The notes: generated by a model from the sequence alone, not told the origin. Positions 7,137 to 19,478 are shown, counted from the stretch's first letter. The stretch is DNA of 64,000 bases from an uncultured Desulfobacterales bacterium (GCA_937915545.1 CALGIJ010000019.1:372001-436000), one strand, 5' to 3'. Numbers and translations: made by a program.

Positions 7137-9809
7137 TCACGTGCCCTGAGTCTGGCCGTTCTTATCACGGATCGGGTCGAAGAGCTCGACCCGGTCGCGG
7201 CCGAGGTTTTTGGCCCGGTAGAGGGCGGTGTCGGCCTCGCGCAGCAGGTCGTCGAGGGTGAGGGTCTCGCCCCTCAGGGCGGCGACGCCGATGCTGATGG
7301 TCACCGAGAGGCAGAGGCCGTCGGTCTCGAGCACCTGCGCCGCCACCGCGCGGCGCAGCCGCTCGGCCAGGGTAACCGCTTCTCCCGGGGGCGTGCGCGG
7401 TAGGAGGATGGCGAACTCCTCGCCGCCGAGGCGGCCGAGCTTGTCGACTTCGCGGATGAGGCTGCGCATGGTGGAGGCGACCATCTGCAGGACGCGGTCA
7501 CCGACATGGTGGCCGTGCTGGTCATTGACATTCTTGAAACGGTCGATGTCGAGCATAAGCAGGGACAAGGGCGCCGGGTAGCGGCGCGCCATGCGCAGCT
7601 CTTCCTCGCCGCGGGAGAAGAAGGAGCGCCGGTTGGCCAGCCCGGTGAGCTCGTCGGACATTGCCAGCCGCGCCAGCTCGCGGTTGAGGTGGCGGATGCG
7701 CTCCTCGGCGCGCTGCTTCTCGATCACCGAGAAGGCAAGGTCGGCGATATGGCTGACCAGCCGCGCGTCGCGGTGGTCGTAGTCGATGGCCTTGTTGGCG
7801 ATGCCAAGCAGGGAGACCACCCGACCGTCGCGCAGGGTCGGCACCACCAGCTGCCGCACCAGGCGGGGGTGGCCTTCGGGCAGGGTCGCCGCCCAGGGCA
7901 GGGAGAGGCAGTCGTTGTCGATGGCCGGGCGGCGGCTGGCCAAGCATTGGCGCCACGACCCGCCGAGCATGCGCGGCGTGTGCTGCCGCCCCTCGGCGAC
8001 CTGGCAGTACTCTTCGCGGGTGCGGCTCGACCAGGCGGTCATGGGGATCTGCAGCCCCTCTTCATCGAGCAGGTGGTAATAGCCGAGGACGCTGCCGGTG
8101 AGGCGCTCGATTTCGTCCAGGGCCCGCTGCAGCAACTCGGGGAGGCTGTGGTCGGCGGCGAACTCCCAGAGCCCGAGGCAGAGGCGGATGGCCTCCTCGG
8201 CGCGCTTGCGCTCGGTGGTGTCGACGGTGGCGATGACCAGGCCCTGATCGACGGTGGGGTAGGGGGCGGCGTGGACGTTGACCCAGATGGTCTTGCCGCG
8301 CTCGGTGATCAGGCCGGTTTCGATGTCGTGTACCGGCCGGCCGAGGCGCCGCGCCTGGGCCTCGGCGGTTTCCCCCTCCTCCATCGGCGTCTGGTCGGGG
8401 CGCAGCCGTGGCCGCCGGCCGAGCACTCCGGCGAGGATGTCCTCGCGCGACATCTCCAGCATGTTGGCCAGGGCGGGGTTGGCGTAAGCGAGGCGGCCGT
8501 CCGGGTTCTGCACCGACACCCCCACCGGCAGGGTCTCGAGGAGGACCTGCAGGCGCTGCTCGTTCTCGCGCAGGGCCTGTTCCACCTGACGGCGTTCGCT
8601 CAGCTCGCGCTGCACCTCATGGAAGAGGCGGGCGTTGGTGATGGCGATCACCGCCAGACGGCTGAACTGCAGCAGCAGCTCGAGGTCGTCGTCGCTGAAG
8701 GAGGCCGCCGAGCCACGCTCATGGGCCAGGCCGAGCACCCCGAGGACCTTGCCTCGGGAGAGCAGCGGCACGCCGAGCACCGCCTTGATGCTGCCGCTGG
8801 TGAAGGCGCCGATCCTCCTCGCCCACTGGTCGTAGTCGTCGACCAGCAGCGGCTTTCCGGTCTGCCATACCGTTCCCGCCACTCCCTCGCCGGGGCGTAC
8901 CCTGTGGCTCAGCGACTCGGCCAGGGCGCCCATGCCGACCATGGGGCGCAACTCGCCGCTGTCCTCGTCGAGGAGGTCGAGGTAGCCGGCCGAGGTGCCG
9001 GTGAGCGCACCGGCGCGGCGCACCACGTTCTCGAGGAGCAGGGCCAGGTCGAGCTGCGAGAGGAGCTCGACGGTGGTCTTCTGCAGGGCGGTGATGATGC
9101 CGTTCTGCCGCTTCAGGCGGGCTTCGGCCTGCTGCTTTTCTTCGAGATCGCTTTCCAGTTCCAGGAAGAGGCGGCGCACTACCATCAGCAGCAGCGAGAA
9201 GGTGAGCAGCACGGTAAGGGTCTCGTTGGCCTGGAGCAGAGGCTCGGGCGAGGCGTAGGCCTCGACCAGCGAGCCTTGCGGCATGAACATCAGGCGCCAG
9301 CCGAGATGGCCGAGGTTGACCAAGGCGAGGACGAGGAAGACGTAGCCGACCCAGCGCGTCGAGGGTCGCAGGCCCTCATCGACCTCGATGAGCATGGCCA
9401 TGGCGCCGCGCAGGCACACCGCCAAGAGAGCCAGGGAGAGGAGCATGTCGCCCGCCGCGCTCATGGGCAGCATCTCAATGACGGCGACGTCGGTGTTGAC
9501 GAAGAGGAGAAAGAAGATGAGCGAAGGCAGCGGCGATGGCGTCTTGCCGATGAAACGCAGCAGCCCGTGGAGGAGGAAGAGGCTGCCGCCGAGGAGCAGG
9601 GCGCTGCCCCCGGCCAGGGCCGGGAGGTGGGGCAGGCGGGGGCCGGCACACAGCAGCAGCACGGCGAAGAACTGCAGCGCAAAGGCCAGGGGCAGGCAGG
9701 AGAGGCCGTGGAAACGGTTGCGGTTGGAGTGCCACAACAGGGTGATCACCGCCAGGCAGATTATGGCGATGAGCGACGAATTGATAATAGTCGTCTGTCC
9801 CCCTGCCAT
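7137..9809 (-). CDS. Membrane-bound multi-sensor diguanylate cyclase
   Basis: An 890-residue c-di-GMP synthase. Residues about 1-225 form a multi-pass hydrophobic membrane region. They are followed by a coiled linker, a GAF domain (about 235-400), a PAS domain (about 415-545, ending in TVDTTERKRAEE), a second GAF domain (about 550-710) and a GGDEF domain (about 720-880). The active site is GGEEF at 795-799, and the inhibitory-site RxxD (R786-D789) stands exactly five residues before it. It should therefore be an active cyclase subject to product inhibition. No EAL domain is present. It is transcribed alone, convergent with the amidase gene. The signal sensed is unknown. Confidence 0.93.
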   Translation of the reverse strand: MAGGQTTIINSSLIAIICLAVITLLWHSNRNRFHGLSCLPLAFALQFFAVLLLCAGPRLPHLPALAGGSALLLGGSLFLLHGLLRFIGKTPSPLPSLIFFLLFVNTDVAVIEMLPMSAAGDMLLSLALLAVCLRGAMAMLIEVDEGLRPSTRWVGYVFLVLALVNLGHLGWRLMFMPQGSLVEAYASPEPLLQANETLTVLLTFSLLLMVVRRLFLELESDLEEKQQAEARLKRQNGIITALQKTTVELLSQLDLALLLENVVRRAGALTGTSAGYLDLLDEDSGELRPMVGMGALAESLSHRVRPGEGVAGTVWQTGKPLLVDDYDQWARRIGAFTSGSIKAVLGVPLLSRGKVLGVLGLAHERGSAASFSDDDLELLLQFSRLAVIAITNARLFHEVQRELSERRQVEQALRENEQRLQVLLETLPVGVSVQNPDGRLAYANPALANMLEMSREDILAGVLGRRPRLRPDQTPMEEGETAEAQARRLGRPVHDIETGLITERGKTIWVNVHAAPYPTVDQGLVIATVDTTERKRAEEAIRLCLGLWEFAADHSLPELLQRALDEIERLTGSVLGYYHLLDEEGLQIPMTAWSSRTREEYCQVAEGRQHTPRMLGGSWRQCLASRRPAIDNDCLSLPWAATLPEGHPRLVRQLVVPTLRDGRVVSLLGIANKAIDYDHRDARLVSHIADLAFSVIEKQRAEERIRHLNRELARLAMSDELTGLANRRSFFSRGEEELRMARRYPAPLSLLMLDIDRFKNVNDQHGHHVGDRVLQMVASTMRSLIREVDKLGRLGGEEFAILLPRTPPGEAVTLAERLRRAVAAQVLETDGLCLSVTISIGVAALRGETLTLDDLLREADTALYRAKNLGRDRVELFDPIRDKNGQTQGT

Positions 9810-9924
9810 GCGTCAACCCCCGTCCCTTGTCTTGAGCCGCCTTCCCCTTTTGCTTAGGTCCTTCCCGTCTTTCGAGTATCGGGAATTTCGCGGCGAAAGT
9901 CCAGGGATTGTTGAAAATTGCCAG

Positions 9925-9961
9925 GCCGACCACCCCCAGCTGGGCGCTGCGGGCGGTCGGC
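9925..9961 (-). terminator. Probable terminator after acnA
   Basis: GCCGACC (9925-9931) pairs with GGTCGGC (9955-9961), with further GC-rich pairing inside. On the minus strand a short AATTTTC tract follows. It starts ten bases after the acnA stop. The remaining bases up to the diguanylate cyclase start at 9809 hold nothing else I recognise. Confidence 0.55.
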
Positions 9962-9970
9962 GTGGGCTCT

Positions 9971-12607
<2,637 letters not shown>

Positions 12608-12698
12608 GGCTTCCTCACGCAGATTGTGGTGAAAGGGTCGGGGGCGGCCTGCGCCTTGCCAGGCCGTCTGGGGCGGGGCATGCCCCGTATCGCCAGAT

Positions 12699-13187
12699 TC
12701 AGCAGGACTGTCCGGCGGCGATGTTGTCGTGGTGCTGCAGCAGCAGGGTTTCGAGCTGCCGCTGGTGGCGGCCCTCTTCGGCGATGATCGCTTCCATCCC
12801 GGCAACCGCTTCGCGGTCGTCGAGCAGGGCAAGAAGAAAGCGGTAGAAGACGATGGTGTCTTCCTCGAAGTCGCGCGAGCGCCGCAGCACATCAATGAAG
12901 TCACTGGCGGCGAGCTCGTCGCTGTCGGGGACGAAGGGGTTGCTGGCCATCATCTCACGGAGCAGCTCGCGGCCCATTTTCTCCATCTCGCGTTCCTCGG
13001 CAGAGAGCGGCCGCCCGGCGGGGAGTGCGCGCAGCCACTGACGGTGTCGTTTCTCGTCGTCGGCCAGGGCGGTCAGCAGCCGGGCGGTGTCCTCGTCGTG
13101 GCATGACCGGGCCGCCCGGCGGTAGGTCTCTTCGCCGTTCTTTTCGATCTGCAGGGCGATGTTGCGAATATCCTCAAGGGTGAACAT
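12699..13187 (-). CDS. Ferritin-like (rubrerythrin-type) diiron protein
   Basis: A 162-residue all-helical protein with two four-helix-bundle iron motifs. The first is E15/E19-E20 with E45xxH48 (DDEKRH). The second is E108/E109 with E138xxH141 (AEEGRH). This is the rubrerythrin-like ferritin domain; the C-terminal rubredoxin domain of classical rubrerythrin is missing. Likely roles are iron handling or peroxide detoxification in the cytoplasm. It lies 91 bases upstream of acnA on the same strand and may share a transcript with that oxygen-sensitive Fe-S enzyme. The specific function is not proven. Confidence 0.82.
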   Translation of the reverse strand: MFTLEDIRNIALQIEKNGEETYRRAARSCHDEDTARLLTALADDEKRHRQWLRALPAGRPLSAEEREMEKMGRELLREMMASNPFVPDSDELAASDFIDVLRRSRDFEEDTIVFYRFLLALLDDREAVAGMEAIIAEEGRHQRQLETLLLQHHDNIAAGQSC

Positions 13188-13269
13188 GGGGCCTCCGGGA
13201 GGGTGATGGTGGCGGCTGGTGCCGAGTCTTAGGCATTGTACCGCATTTTTTGCGGCGGCAAAGCCTCTT

Positions 13270-13935
13270 TTACTCGAAAAACCGGGTGAACGCCGCCACC
13301 TCCTCGCGCTCGGTGCGATAGGAGTTGACCGCCGCCTCGCGGTCCTCGTAGCCGAGGGCCATGCCGCACAGCAGCACCTTCTGCTCCTCGTAGCCGAGCT
13401 GTTCTTTGACCAGCTGCGGGTACTGGCCGAGGGCCGCCTGGGCGCAGGTGGCCAGACCCAGTTCGGTTGCCGCCAGCATCAGCGACTGCAGGAACATGCC
13501 GAAGTCGAGATAGGAGCCCTTCTGCAAGGCCTTGTCAATAAAGAAAAAGAGGATCACCGGGGCGTCGAAACCGCGATAGTTGGCCACCCACTGCTCGATG
13601 CGGCGCTCCTTGTCGTGGCGCTCGATGCCCAGGGCGGCGTAGAGTTGGCTGCCGCACACCACCCGTCGCCTCTTGTAGGGCTCGTGCCACTCCAGGGGAT
13701 AGTAGTGGTAGTCCATATCCCCCGGGCCGCGCCGACGGAATTCCTCCACCATGGCCCGGGTCAGGGCTTCCTTGGTCTTGCCTTGTACCACCGCCACCTG
13801 CCATGGCTGGGCGTTGCTGCCCGAGGGGGCCTGACGGGCGGCGTCGAGGATGGCGAGGATCTTGTCGTGTTCTACCGCTATGGGCAGGAAGGCACGGGTA
13901 GATTTGCGCTGGTGCAGGGCGTCGATGACGTTCAT
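13270..13935 (-). CDS. Nitroreductase-family flavoprotein
   Basis: A 221-residue FMN-dependent oxidoreductase of the nitroreductase fold. It opens MNVIDALHQRKSTRAF, the usual FMN-phosphate-binding RxSxR-like start. PSGSNAQPWQVAVV, LQSLMLAATELGLATC and a C-terminal ALGYED segment are further family marks. The ATG at 13933-13935 is preceded by GGGAGC; an upstream in-frame start lacks a ribosome site. The substrate is unknown. The gene stands alone, 82 bases upstream of the ferritin-like gene on the same strand. Confidence 0.85.
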   Translation of the reverse strand: MNVIDALHQRKSTRAFLPIAVEHDKILAILDAARQAPSGSNAQPWQVAVVQGKTKEALTRAMVEEFRRRGPGDMDYHYYPLEWHEPYKRRRVVCGSQLYAALGIERHDKERRIEQWVANYRGFDAPVILFFFIDKALQKGSYLDFGMFLQSLMLAATELGLATCAQAALGQYPQLVKEQLGYEEQKVLLCGMALGYEDREAAVNSYRTEREEVAAFTRFFE

Positions 13936-14382
13936 GGAAGCTCCCGGGTAAGGGGTCTCTGGTCGCACTGTCAGGAGAAGATGGGCGTGCCGTTGCTCGT
14001 TCGCCCAGAAAAAATAAGGCTTGCCTCGCGAAGAGCAAGTACGGTCGGCTGGTTCCGCGAAGGTGCGGCCATTTTCTGCGGGCAGGCAGGCCTGGCGCTG
14101 AGCCGCAGGGCAGGCTGGAGTGGGAGAAACGGTCGTCCGGGCTTTGCATTTACTTGCAAATGATTATCCTTGTCTGAAAGTGGTTGGCAAGAGGTGAAAG
14201 ACTTGACATGGAAGCTGGATTTTTATCAGATTGGGTAAGACGGCTTTCTCGCCGAGAGGTTGGCGCGGGCGACCGGAAGTGCGGCCCGCTTCATCCGGCG
14301 ATGAATAGCCGACGTCGCTCTGACTGTAGAGGTTGAACCGTATTCGTTCACCCCATCGATAATGAAGCAAAGGAGAGAAGGC
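13936..14382. other. Intergenic region before lon
   Basis: 447 bases without a convincing gene; short open frames here have no ribosome site and no recognisable product. TTGACA at 14203-14208 is a good -35 for lon, but the -10 candidates at 15-17 bases (TATCAG, ATCAGA, TCAGAT) are poor. No sigma-32-type promoter (CTTGAAA with CCCCAT) is visible. A GCAAATGATTATCC stretch near 14154 loosely recalls a Fur box but is too degenerate to call. Confidence 0.5.
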
Positions 14383-16815
14383 ATGGCAGAAGAGACTACA
14401 GTATTGACCCCTGACGGCATCGAAACCCCCGACGAGGAGAAAGCGGAGAACAAATCCCTGGTGGTGGCCAGGGATCTCCTGCCGGAGAGGCTGATCCTCA
14501 TCCCCCTGCACGACCGCCCCATGTTTCCCAAGATGATGGGCCCGATCATCCTCGAGGACGGCGGTCTTCAGGAAGCGGTGATGAAGCACATGAACCAGAA
14601 TGCGCCGCTCTATTTCGGTCTGGTGCTGCAGGTCCCCGGCGATGACGGCATGGCTCGCGTCGTACACGGCGGGGACGATTTTTATAAGGTCGGCACGGTG
14701 GCCCGGGTGGTGCAGGTGTCGCCCTTCAAGCCCGGCGAACCTCTGCAGATCCTCGTCCAGGCCCTGGAGCGCTTCGAAATCGTCGCGGTGATGAAGACGG
14801 ACTCGCTCTTCGTCGCCGAGGTCAAGTACCGCTACGAGCCGATCCAGGAGAGCTCCGAGGAGCTCAAGGCCTATTCGGTGGCGATCATCGACTGCATCAA
14901 GGAACTGGTCAACATGAACCCCCTCTTCAAGGAGGGCTTGTCGCTGCTGCTCGAGCGCATCAACCTCAGCGACCCCGGTTCACTGGCCGACTTCGCCGGG
15001 GCGATGACCACCTCCTCCGGCCGCGAGATTCAGAAGATCCTCGAGACCGCCGATATCCGCGAGCGCCTCGAGGCGGTGCTCATCCTTCTCAAGAACGAGG
15101 TGGAGATCTCCAAGCTCAAGGCGAAGATCAGCAAGCGCATCGAGGAGCAGCTCTCCAAGCAGCAGCGCGAGTTCTTCCTCAAGGCGCAGCTGCAGGAGAT
15201 CAAAAAAGAGCTCGGCCTGTCCAAGGACGACACGCAGACGGAAATCGAAAAATACGAGAACCGCCTCAAGAAGCTGGTGCTGAGCGACGAGGCGCGGGAC
15301 AAGGTCAAGGAGGAGATCGAGAAGCTGCGCCTGCTCGGCTCGTCGTCGCCCGAGTTCAACGTCACCCGTACCTACCTCGACTGGCTGACCATACTCCCCT
15401 GGGGGGTCTACTCCCAGGACAGCTATAATCGCAAGAAGGCGGCCAAGATCCTCGACCGCGACCACTATGGCCTCGAGGACGTCAAAAACCGCATCCTCGA
15501 GCTCATCTCGGTGGGCGTCATCAAGGGCGACCTCAGCGGCACCATACTGCTGCTCCAGGGCCCGCCAGGTGTCGGCAAGACCTCAATCGGGCGCTCGGTG
15601 GCGCAGAGCCTGGGGCGCGAGTTTTTCCGCTTCTCCCTCGGCGGCATGCGCGACGAGGCGGAGATCAAAGGCCATCGCCGCACCTACATCGGCGCCATGC
15701 CGGGCAAGTTCATCCAGGCCATCAAGACCTGCAAGACCGCCAACCCGGTGATCATGCTCGACGAGATCGACAAGATCGGCGCCAGCTTCCACGGCGACCC
15801 GGCCTCGGCCTTGCTCGAGGTGCTCGACCCGGAGCAGAACCGCGACTTCCTCGACCACTACCTCGACGTGCGCTTCGATCTGTCGAAGGTCTTCTTCATG
15901 TGCACCGCCAACCAGCTTGACACCATCCCCGGTCCGCTCATGGACCGCATGGAGATCATCCAGCTGCCCGGCTATATCCTCGCCGAAAAGGTGGAGATCG
16001 CCCGCCGCCACCTCATCCCCAAGCAGCTCAAAGCCCATGGCCTTACCGACAAGCAGGTCACCCTGAGCAAGGGGGTGCTGACGGCGATCGTCGACGGCTA
16101 CGCCCGCGAGGCCGGGGTGCGCGGCCTGGAGAACGCCATCAAGAAGATCCTGCGCAAGTCGGTGAGCAAGATCATCGACAATCCGCAGGAGAACATCCGC
16201 ATCCACGTCGACGACCTCAAGGAGCTGCTCGGCAAGCGCTTCTTTTCCGAAGACAACGCCTTCAAGAAGCCGCGAGTGGGGGTGGTCACCGGGCTCGCCT
16301 ACACCTCGCTGGGCGGGGCAACCCTGCACATCGAGGCCATTCCCATCCCCACCGGCCAGCCCGGGTTCAAGCAGACCGGGCAGCTGGGGCAGGTGATGAT
16401 CGAGTCCTCGGAGATCGCCTACAGCTTCATGCGCTCGCAGCTGCGCAATGACAAGGAAGCCACCGAGCTCTTCAAGACCAACCTCATCCATCTGCATGTC
16501 CCGGCCGGGGCGACCCCCAAGGACGGACCCTCGGCCGGTATCACCATGGCCTGCGCACTCTATTCGCTGGTCACCGGCAAGACCATCAAGGCCAACGTGG
16601 CGATGACCGGCGAGCTCACCCTGAGCGGCCTGGTCATGCCGATCGGCGGCGTCAAGGAGAAGATGATCGCCGCCAAGCGCGCCAAGGTGCAGGAGGTCAT
16701 CCTCCCCAAGGACAACCAGGAGGACTTCGAGATGCTGCCCGACCATATCCGCGAAGGCCTCAGCGCCCACTTCGTCTCCACCTTCGACGAGGTGAAACGG
16801 ATCTGCTTCAAGTAA
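14383..16815 (+). CDS. lon: ATP-dependent protease Lon
   Basis: A cytoplasmic AAA+ serine protease that degrades misfolded and regulatory proteins. The 810-residue LonA layout is complete: N-terminal substrate domain (about 40-235), coiled linker, AAA+ module with Walker A GPPGVGKTSIG (about 393) and Walker B VIMLDEIDKIG, and a C-terminal protease domain with the Ser717/Lys760 dyad (PKDGPSAG and GGVKEK). The ATG at 14383 is chosen over one 21 bases upstream because AAAGGAGAG lies seven bases before it. A strong hairpin follows the stop codon. The upstream TTGACA at 14203 is a possible promoter element. Confidence 0.98.
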   Translation: MAEETTVLTPDGIETPDEEKAENKSLVVARDLLPERLILIPLHDRPMFPKMMGPIILEDGGLQEAVMKHMNQNAPLYFGLVLQVPGDDGMARVVHGGDDFYKVGTVARVVQVSPFKPGEPLQILVQALERFEIVAVMKTDSLFVAEVKYRYEPIQESSEELKAYSVAIIDCIKELVNMNPLFKEGLSLLLERINLSDPGSLADFAGAMTTSSGREIQKILETADIRERLEAVLILLKNEVEISKLKAKISKRIEEQLSKQQREFFLKAQLQEIKKELGLSKDDTQTEIEKYENRLKKLVLSDEARDKVKEEIEKLRLLGSSSPEFNVTRTYLDWLTILPWGVYSQDSYNRKKAAKILDRDHYGLEDVKNRILELISVGVIKGDLSGTILLLQGPPGVGKTSIGRSVAQSLGREFFRFSLGGMRDEAEIKGHRRTYIGAMPGKFIQAIKTCKTANPVIMLDEIDKIGASFHGDPASALLEVLDPEQNRDFLDHYLDVRFDLSKVFFMCTANQLDTIPGPLMDRMEIIQLPGYILAEKVEIARRHLIPKQLKAHGLTDKQVTLSKGVLTAIVDGYAREAGVRGLENAIKKILRKSVSKIIDNPQENIRIHVDDLKELLGKRFFSEDNAFKKPRVGVVTGLAYTSLGGATLHIEAIPIPTGQPGFKQTGQLGQVMIESSEIAYSFMRSQLRNDKEATELFKTNLIHLHVPAGATPKDGPSAGITMACALYSLVTGKTIKANVAMTGELTLSGLVMPIGGVKEKMIAAKRAKVQEVILPKDNQEDFEMLPDHIREGLSAHFVSTFDEVKRICFK

Positions 16816-16828
16816 CCCCGTCCCTCGC

Positions 16829-16856
16829 CAGGGGCGCCGCTGCGGCGGTGCCCCTG
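16829..16856 (+). terminator. Probable lon terminator
   Basis: CAGGGGCGCCGC pairs with GCGGTGCCCCTG across a four-base loop, giving a 12-pair stem with one G-T wobble. It starts 14 bases after the lon stop. Only CCTT follows, so the T-tract is weak. Confidence 0.55.
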
Positions 16857-17171
16857 CCTTGACGCCGGCGCGGCTGCCTCTATCGCCGCCCGTACACCCC
16901 CCTCGCGAAAACAGCGGCCTCTTCCTGTTGAGCGGTCGCTGCCCTGCCGCTGCGGTCGATACAATCGGCCTCTTCCCTGTGCCGACGCCGTGAGCTCGTT
17001 CGCCCGCACGGTGACAGTCGCAACCCGTCTGCCGGCGCCACCTTGCCAGGGAGAAGCCGCTCGTTGACCTTCGCCTGCCACCTTTTCCTCTCCTTCCCGC
17101 GTTATTCGTAGAACGTGCCGCCCGAGCCTGCCAGGTTGTGCGGGGGGCGTGTCGGTGGAGCGATGTTGTTT

Positions 17172-17335
17172 TGTCAATGCCTGTCAATGCAATGGCTCCA
17201 AGTAATGCTCCATTGAAAACGAACACGAAAAATAATTACATCGTACTATAGTCAAGGAGGGTGGATTATCGGCTGAAGAGCCTGTCATTACTGCATTGAC
17301 AGGAAAAAAAATAATTTTGTGTGAGTACATTGACA
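17172..17335. repeat. Cluster of TGTCAAT motifs upstream of the chemoreceptor gene
   Basis: In an A+T-rich stretch unlike its surroundings, TGTCAAT occurs at 17172-17178 and 17182-17188 as direct repeats exactly 10 bases apart. Its inverse ATTGACA occurs at 17295-17301 and 17329-17335. The longer arm CCTGTCAATGCA (17180-17191) is the exact inverse of 17292-17303. A one-mismatch copy, TGTCATT, is at 17283-17289. The last copy overlaps the -35 box of the promoter. This looks like operator architecture. The rest of 16857-17329 holds no gene I can support. Confidence 0.6.
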
Positions 17336-17359
17336 TGTATAAATTTAAGACGATATACT
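17330..17359 (+). promoter_or_regulatory. Sigma-70-type promoter of the chemoreceptor gene
   Basis: A perfect TTGACA (17330-17335) is followed after 18 bases by TATACT (17354-17359). The expected start near 17366 gives a leader of about 105 bases before the ATG at 17472. The -35 coincides with one copy of the ATTGACA motif cluster. Confidence 0.75.
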
Positions 17360-17471
17360 TAGATCCATAAAGACGGAGAAAGAGTTGTGATTGTACGGGT
17401 TTTCACGTACTGAACGGCATCTCTGTAGGGGAAAACCTGACACCAATGACATGACATCGAGGAGAACGACA

Positions 17472-19478
17472 ATGACGAAGATGACGCTCACAATCAGGGG
17501 AAAAATCATTCTGCTGGCGGTCATCGGCCTGTGCGGGGTGCTGTTCATCGCCGCAGTGAACAAGGTGATGGACGAGAAGAAATCAGGCAACATCCAGCTG
17601 GCCGAGCTCAGCCAGCAGATTGCCATGATCCTCGTCAAGGAAGTCCTGCTGGTGCGCAGCGCTTCCGCCGAAGCGCCGCTCGGTGCGGAATTCTCGGAAC
17701 AGGCTTCGCGGGCGGGAGAGACCATTGCCCTCATCGCCGCTCGCGCCGAGGATAAGCGCAGTCGCGAAATAGCGGCTACCGTCGCCGATAATCAGAAGAA
17801 GCTCGAGGAGATCTTCCGCATCAACGGCGACAACAACCAGAAGGGCTTTGAGGCCAGGCAGAAGCTGCACCAGGCCTCGACGGAGGTGGTCAATCAGGTC
17901 AAAAAGACCATCGCTGTGATCAACGAGGAGGAGACGCGCCTGGCCATGGAGACGCAGCAGCTGCCCTCGGTGCTCGCCGCCAGCCGTGACGAGCTCAAGA
18001 ATATGCAGAACCTCTCGGCGGGTCGGATCATCGCCGTTAACAACCTGCTCCTTCAGGGAGATGGTGAGCGCTACCTGCAGAGCATCACCGCCAGCCGTCA
18101 GGAGAACGACAAGCTGGTCAGCAATATGCGCGCCCTCCTGCAGAGCATGAAGGACAATCCGAAAAACAGGCTGGTCAAGGCGGTGTGGACCTCCATCGAC
18201 GGCTCCTTGAAGGAGATAACTGCACTCGAGGACGAAGTCTATGCGGTGTGGAAGAAGAATCGCGAGCTGCAGGCGGACCTCGAAAAGCGTGCCGAGCTGG
18301 CCCAGGAGGCGGCGCAGGCCATCCTCGAGCTCTCCAAGACCTCCCTCGCCGAGCGGACGAGGACCGCAGGCGTTACCACCCTGGGTTCGGTACTGGCGAC
18401 GCTGACGCTGCTCCTCGGGCTCGGCCTGGTGGTGGTGCGTACCACCATCGCGCCGATCCACCGGGTAGTCGCCAGGCTGCACGATATCTCCCAGGGCGAA
18501 GGTGATCTCACCCGTCGCCTCAACGTCGACAGAAAGGATGAACTCGGCGAGTTGGCCACGGCTTTCAACGTCTTCGTCGAGAAGATACAAACGACCATCG
18601 GCGAAGTCTCGGGGAATGCCGCCTCACTCCGTGACACCTCGCAGAGCCTCGCCGCCCTGGCTGAGGAGATGAACGGCGGCGTTAGCCAGACTTCCGGCCG
18701 GGCGGGAACGGTGGCCGCGGCCAGCGAGCAGATGAGCGCCAACATGACCACGGTGGCGGCGGCCATGGAAGAGGCGGCCACCAATGTCTCCATGGTCGCC
18801 TCGGCCACCGAGCAGATGTCGGTCTCCATTCGCGAAATCGCCGGCAACTCGGCGCGGGCCAATACCATCACCCGGGAGGCGGTCATGAAGACCGTTTCCT
18901 GCTCCGATGAGGTGGGCACCCTGGGCGTGGCCGCGGCGGAGATTGGCAAGGTGCTGGAGACGATCACCGAGATCTCGGAGCAGGTCAACCTCCTCGCCCT
19001 CAACGCCACCATCGAGGCGGCACGCGCCGGCGAGGCCGGCCGCGGCTTCGCGGTCGTCGCCAACGAGATTAAGGAGCTGGCCAGGCAGACCTCCCAGGCC
19101 ACCATCAAGATCCGCGCGCAGATCCAGGGCATCCAGGCGTCCACTTCGGGAACGGTCAAGGGAATCGAGGCGATTACCGCCATCGTCAACGACGTCAATG
19201 ACATCGTCACCATCATCACCGCCGCCGTCGAGGAGCAGCGGGCCACTGCCGAGGAGATCGCCGTCAATATCACCCAGGCGGCGGTGGGCATCACCGAGGT
19301 CAACGAGAACGTGGCGCAGAGCTCTACGGTGGCCGGCATGATCTCGTCGGACATCGCCGAGGTCAATGGCGCCTCCAACGCCCTCGCCGCCAACAGCGGC
19401 GAGGTCAGTGGCTGCGCGCGCGCCATGCAGCAGCTTGCCGACCGCCTGCATGGTCTGGTCGGTACCTTCAGGGTGTAG
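17472..19478 (+). CDS. Methyl-accepting chemotaxis protein
   Basis: A 668-residue inner-membrane chemoreceptor. TM1 is about residues 12-29 and a long, mostly helical periplasmic sensor spans about 30-303. TM2 is about 304-322, followed by a HAMP domain to about 380 and a cytoplasmic signalling domain. The signalling hairpin tip is intact (EISEQVNLLALNATIEAARA and GRGFAVVANEIKELA, about 494-545), so it should couple to CheA/CheW. The ATG at 17472 is chosen because AGGAGA lies seven bases upstream; an in-frame start 81 bases earlier has none. The sensor domain has no family I recognise. A free Cache-domain protein is encoded 136 bases downstream on the same strand. Confidence 0.93.
   Translation: MTKMTLTIRGKIILLAVIGLCGVLFIAAVNKVMDEKKSGNIQLAELSQQIAMILVKEVLLVRSASAEAPLGAEFSEQASRAGETIALIAARAEDKRSREIAATVADNQKKLEEIFRINGDNNQKGFEARQKLHQASTEVVNQVKKTIAVINEEETRLAMETQQLPSVLAASRDELKNMQNLSAGRIIAVNNLLLQGDGERYLQSITASRQENDKLVSNMRALLQSMKDNPKNRLVKAVWTSIDGSLKEITALEDEVYAVWKKNRELQADLEKRAELAQEAAQAILELSKTSLAERTRTAGVTTLGSVLATLTLLLGLGLVVVRTTIAPIHRVVARLHDISQGEGDLTRRLNVDRKDELGELATAFNVFVEKIQTTIGEVSGNAASLRDTSQSLAALAEEMNGGVSQTSGRAGTVAAASEQMSANMTTVAAAMEEAATNVSMVASATEQMSVSIREIAGNSARANTITREAVMKTVSCSDEVGTLGVAAAEIGKVLETITEISEQVNLLALNATIEAARAGEAGRGFAVVANEIKELARQTSQATIKIRAQIQGIQASTSGTVKGIEAITAIVNDVNDIVTIITAAVEEQRATAEEIAVNITQAAVGITEVNENVAQSSTVAGMISSDIAEVNGASNALAANSGEVSGCARAMQQLADRLHGLVGTFRV

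Noticed and set aside
14074..14087. TTCTGCGGGCAGGC shared with 46359-46372, as a dispersed repeat
   Set aside because: Only 14 identical bases with loosely similar flanks in two intergenic regions; not enough to call a repeat family without a genome-wide search.
13971..14159. Small leftward open frame of 62 codons before the nitroreductase gene
   Set aside because: No ribosome site, no recognisable sequence, and composition like non-coding G+C-rich DNA.
14154..14167. A Fur box before lon
   Set aside because: GCAAATGATTATCC matches only part of the 19-base consensus, and lon is not a usual Fur target.
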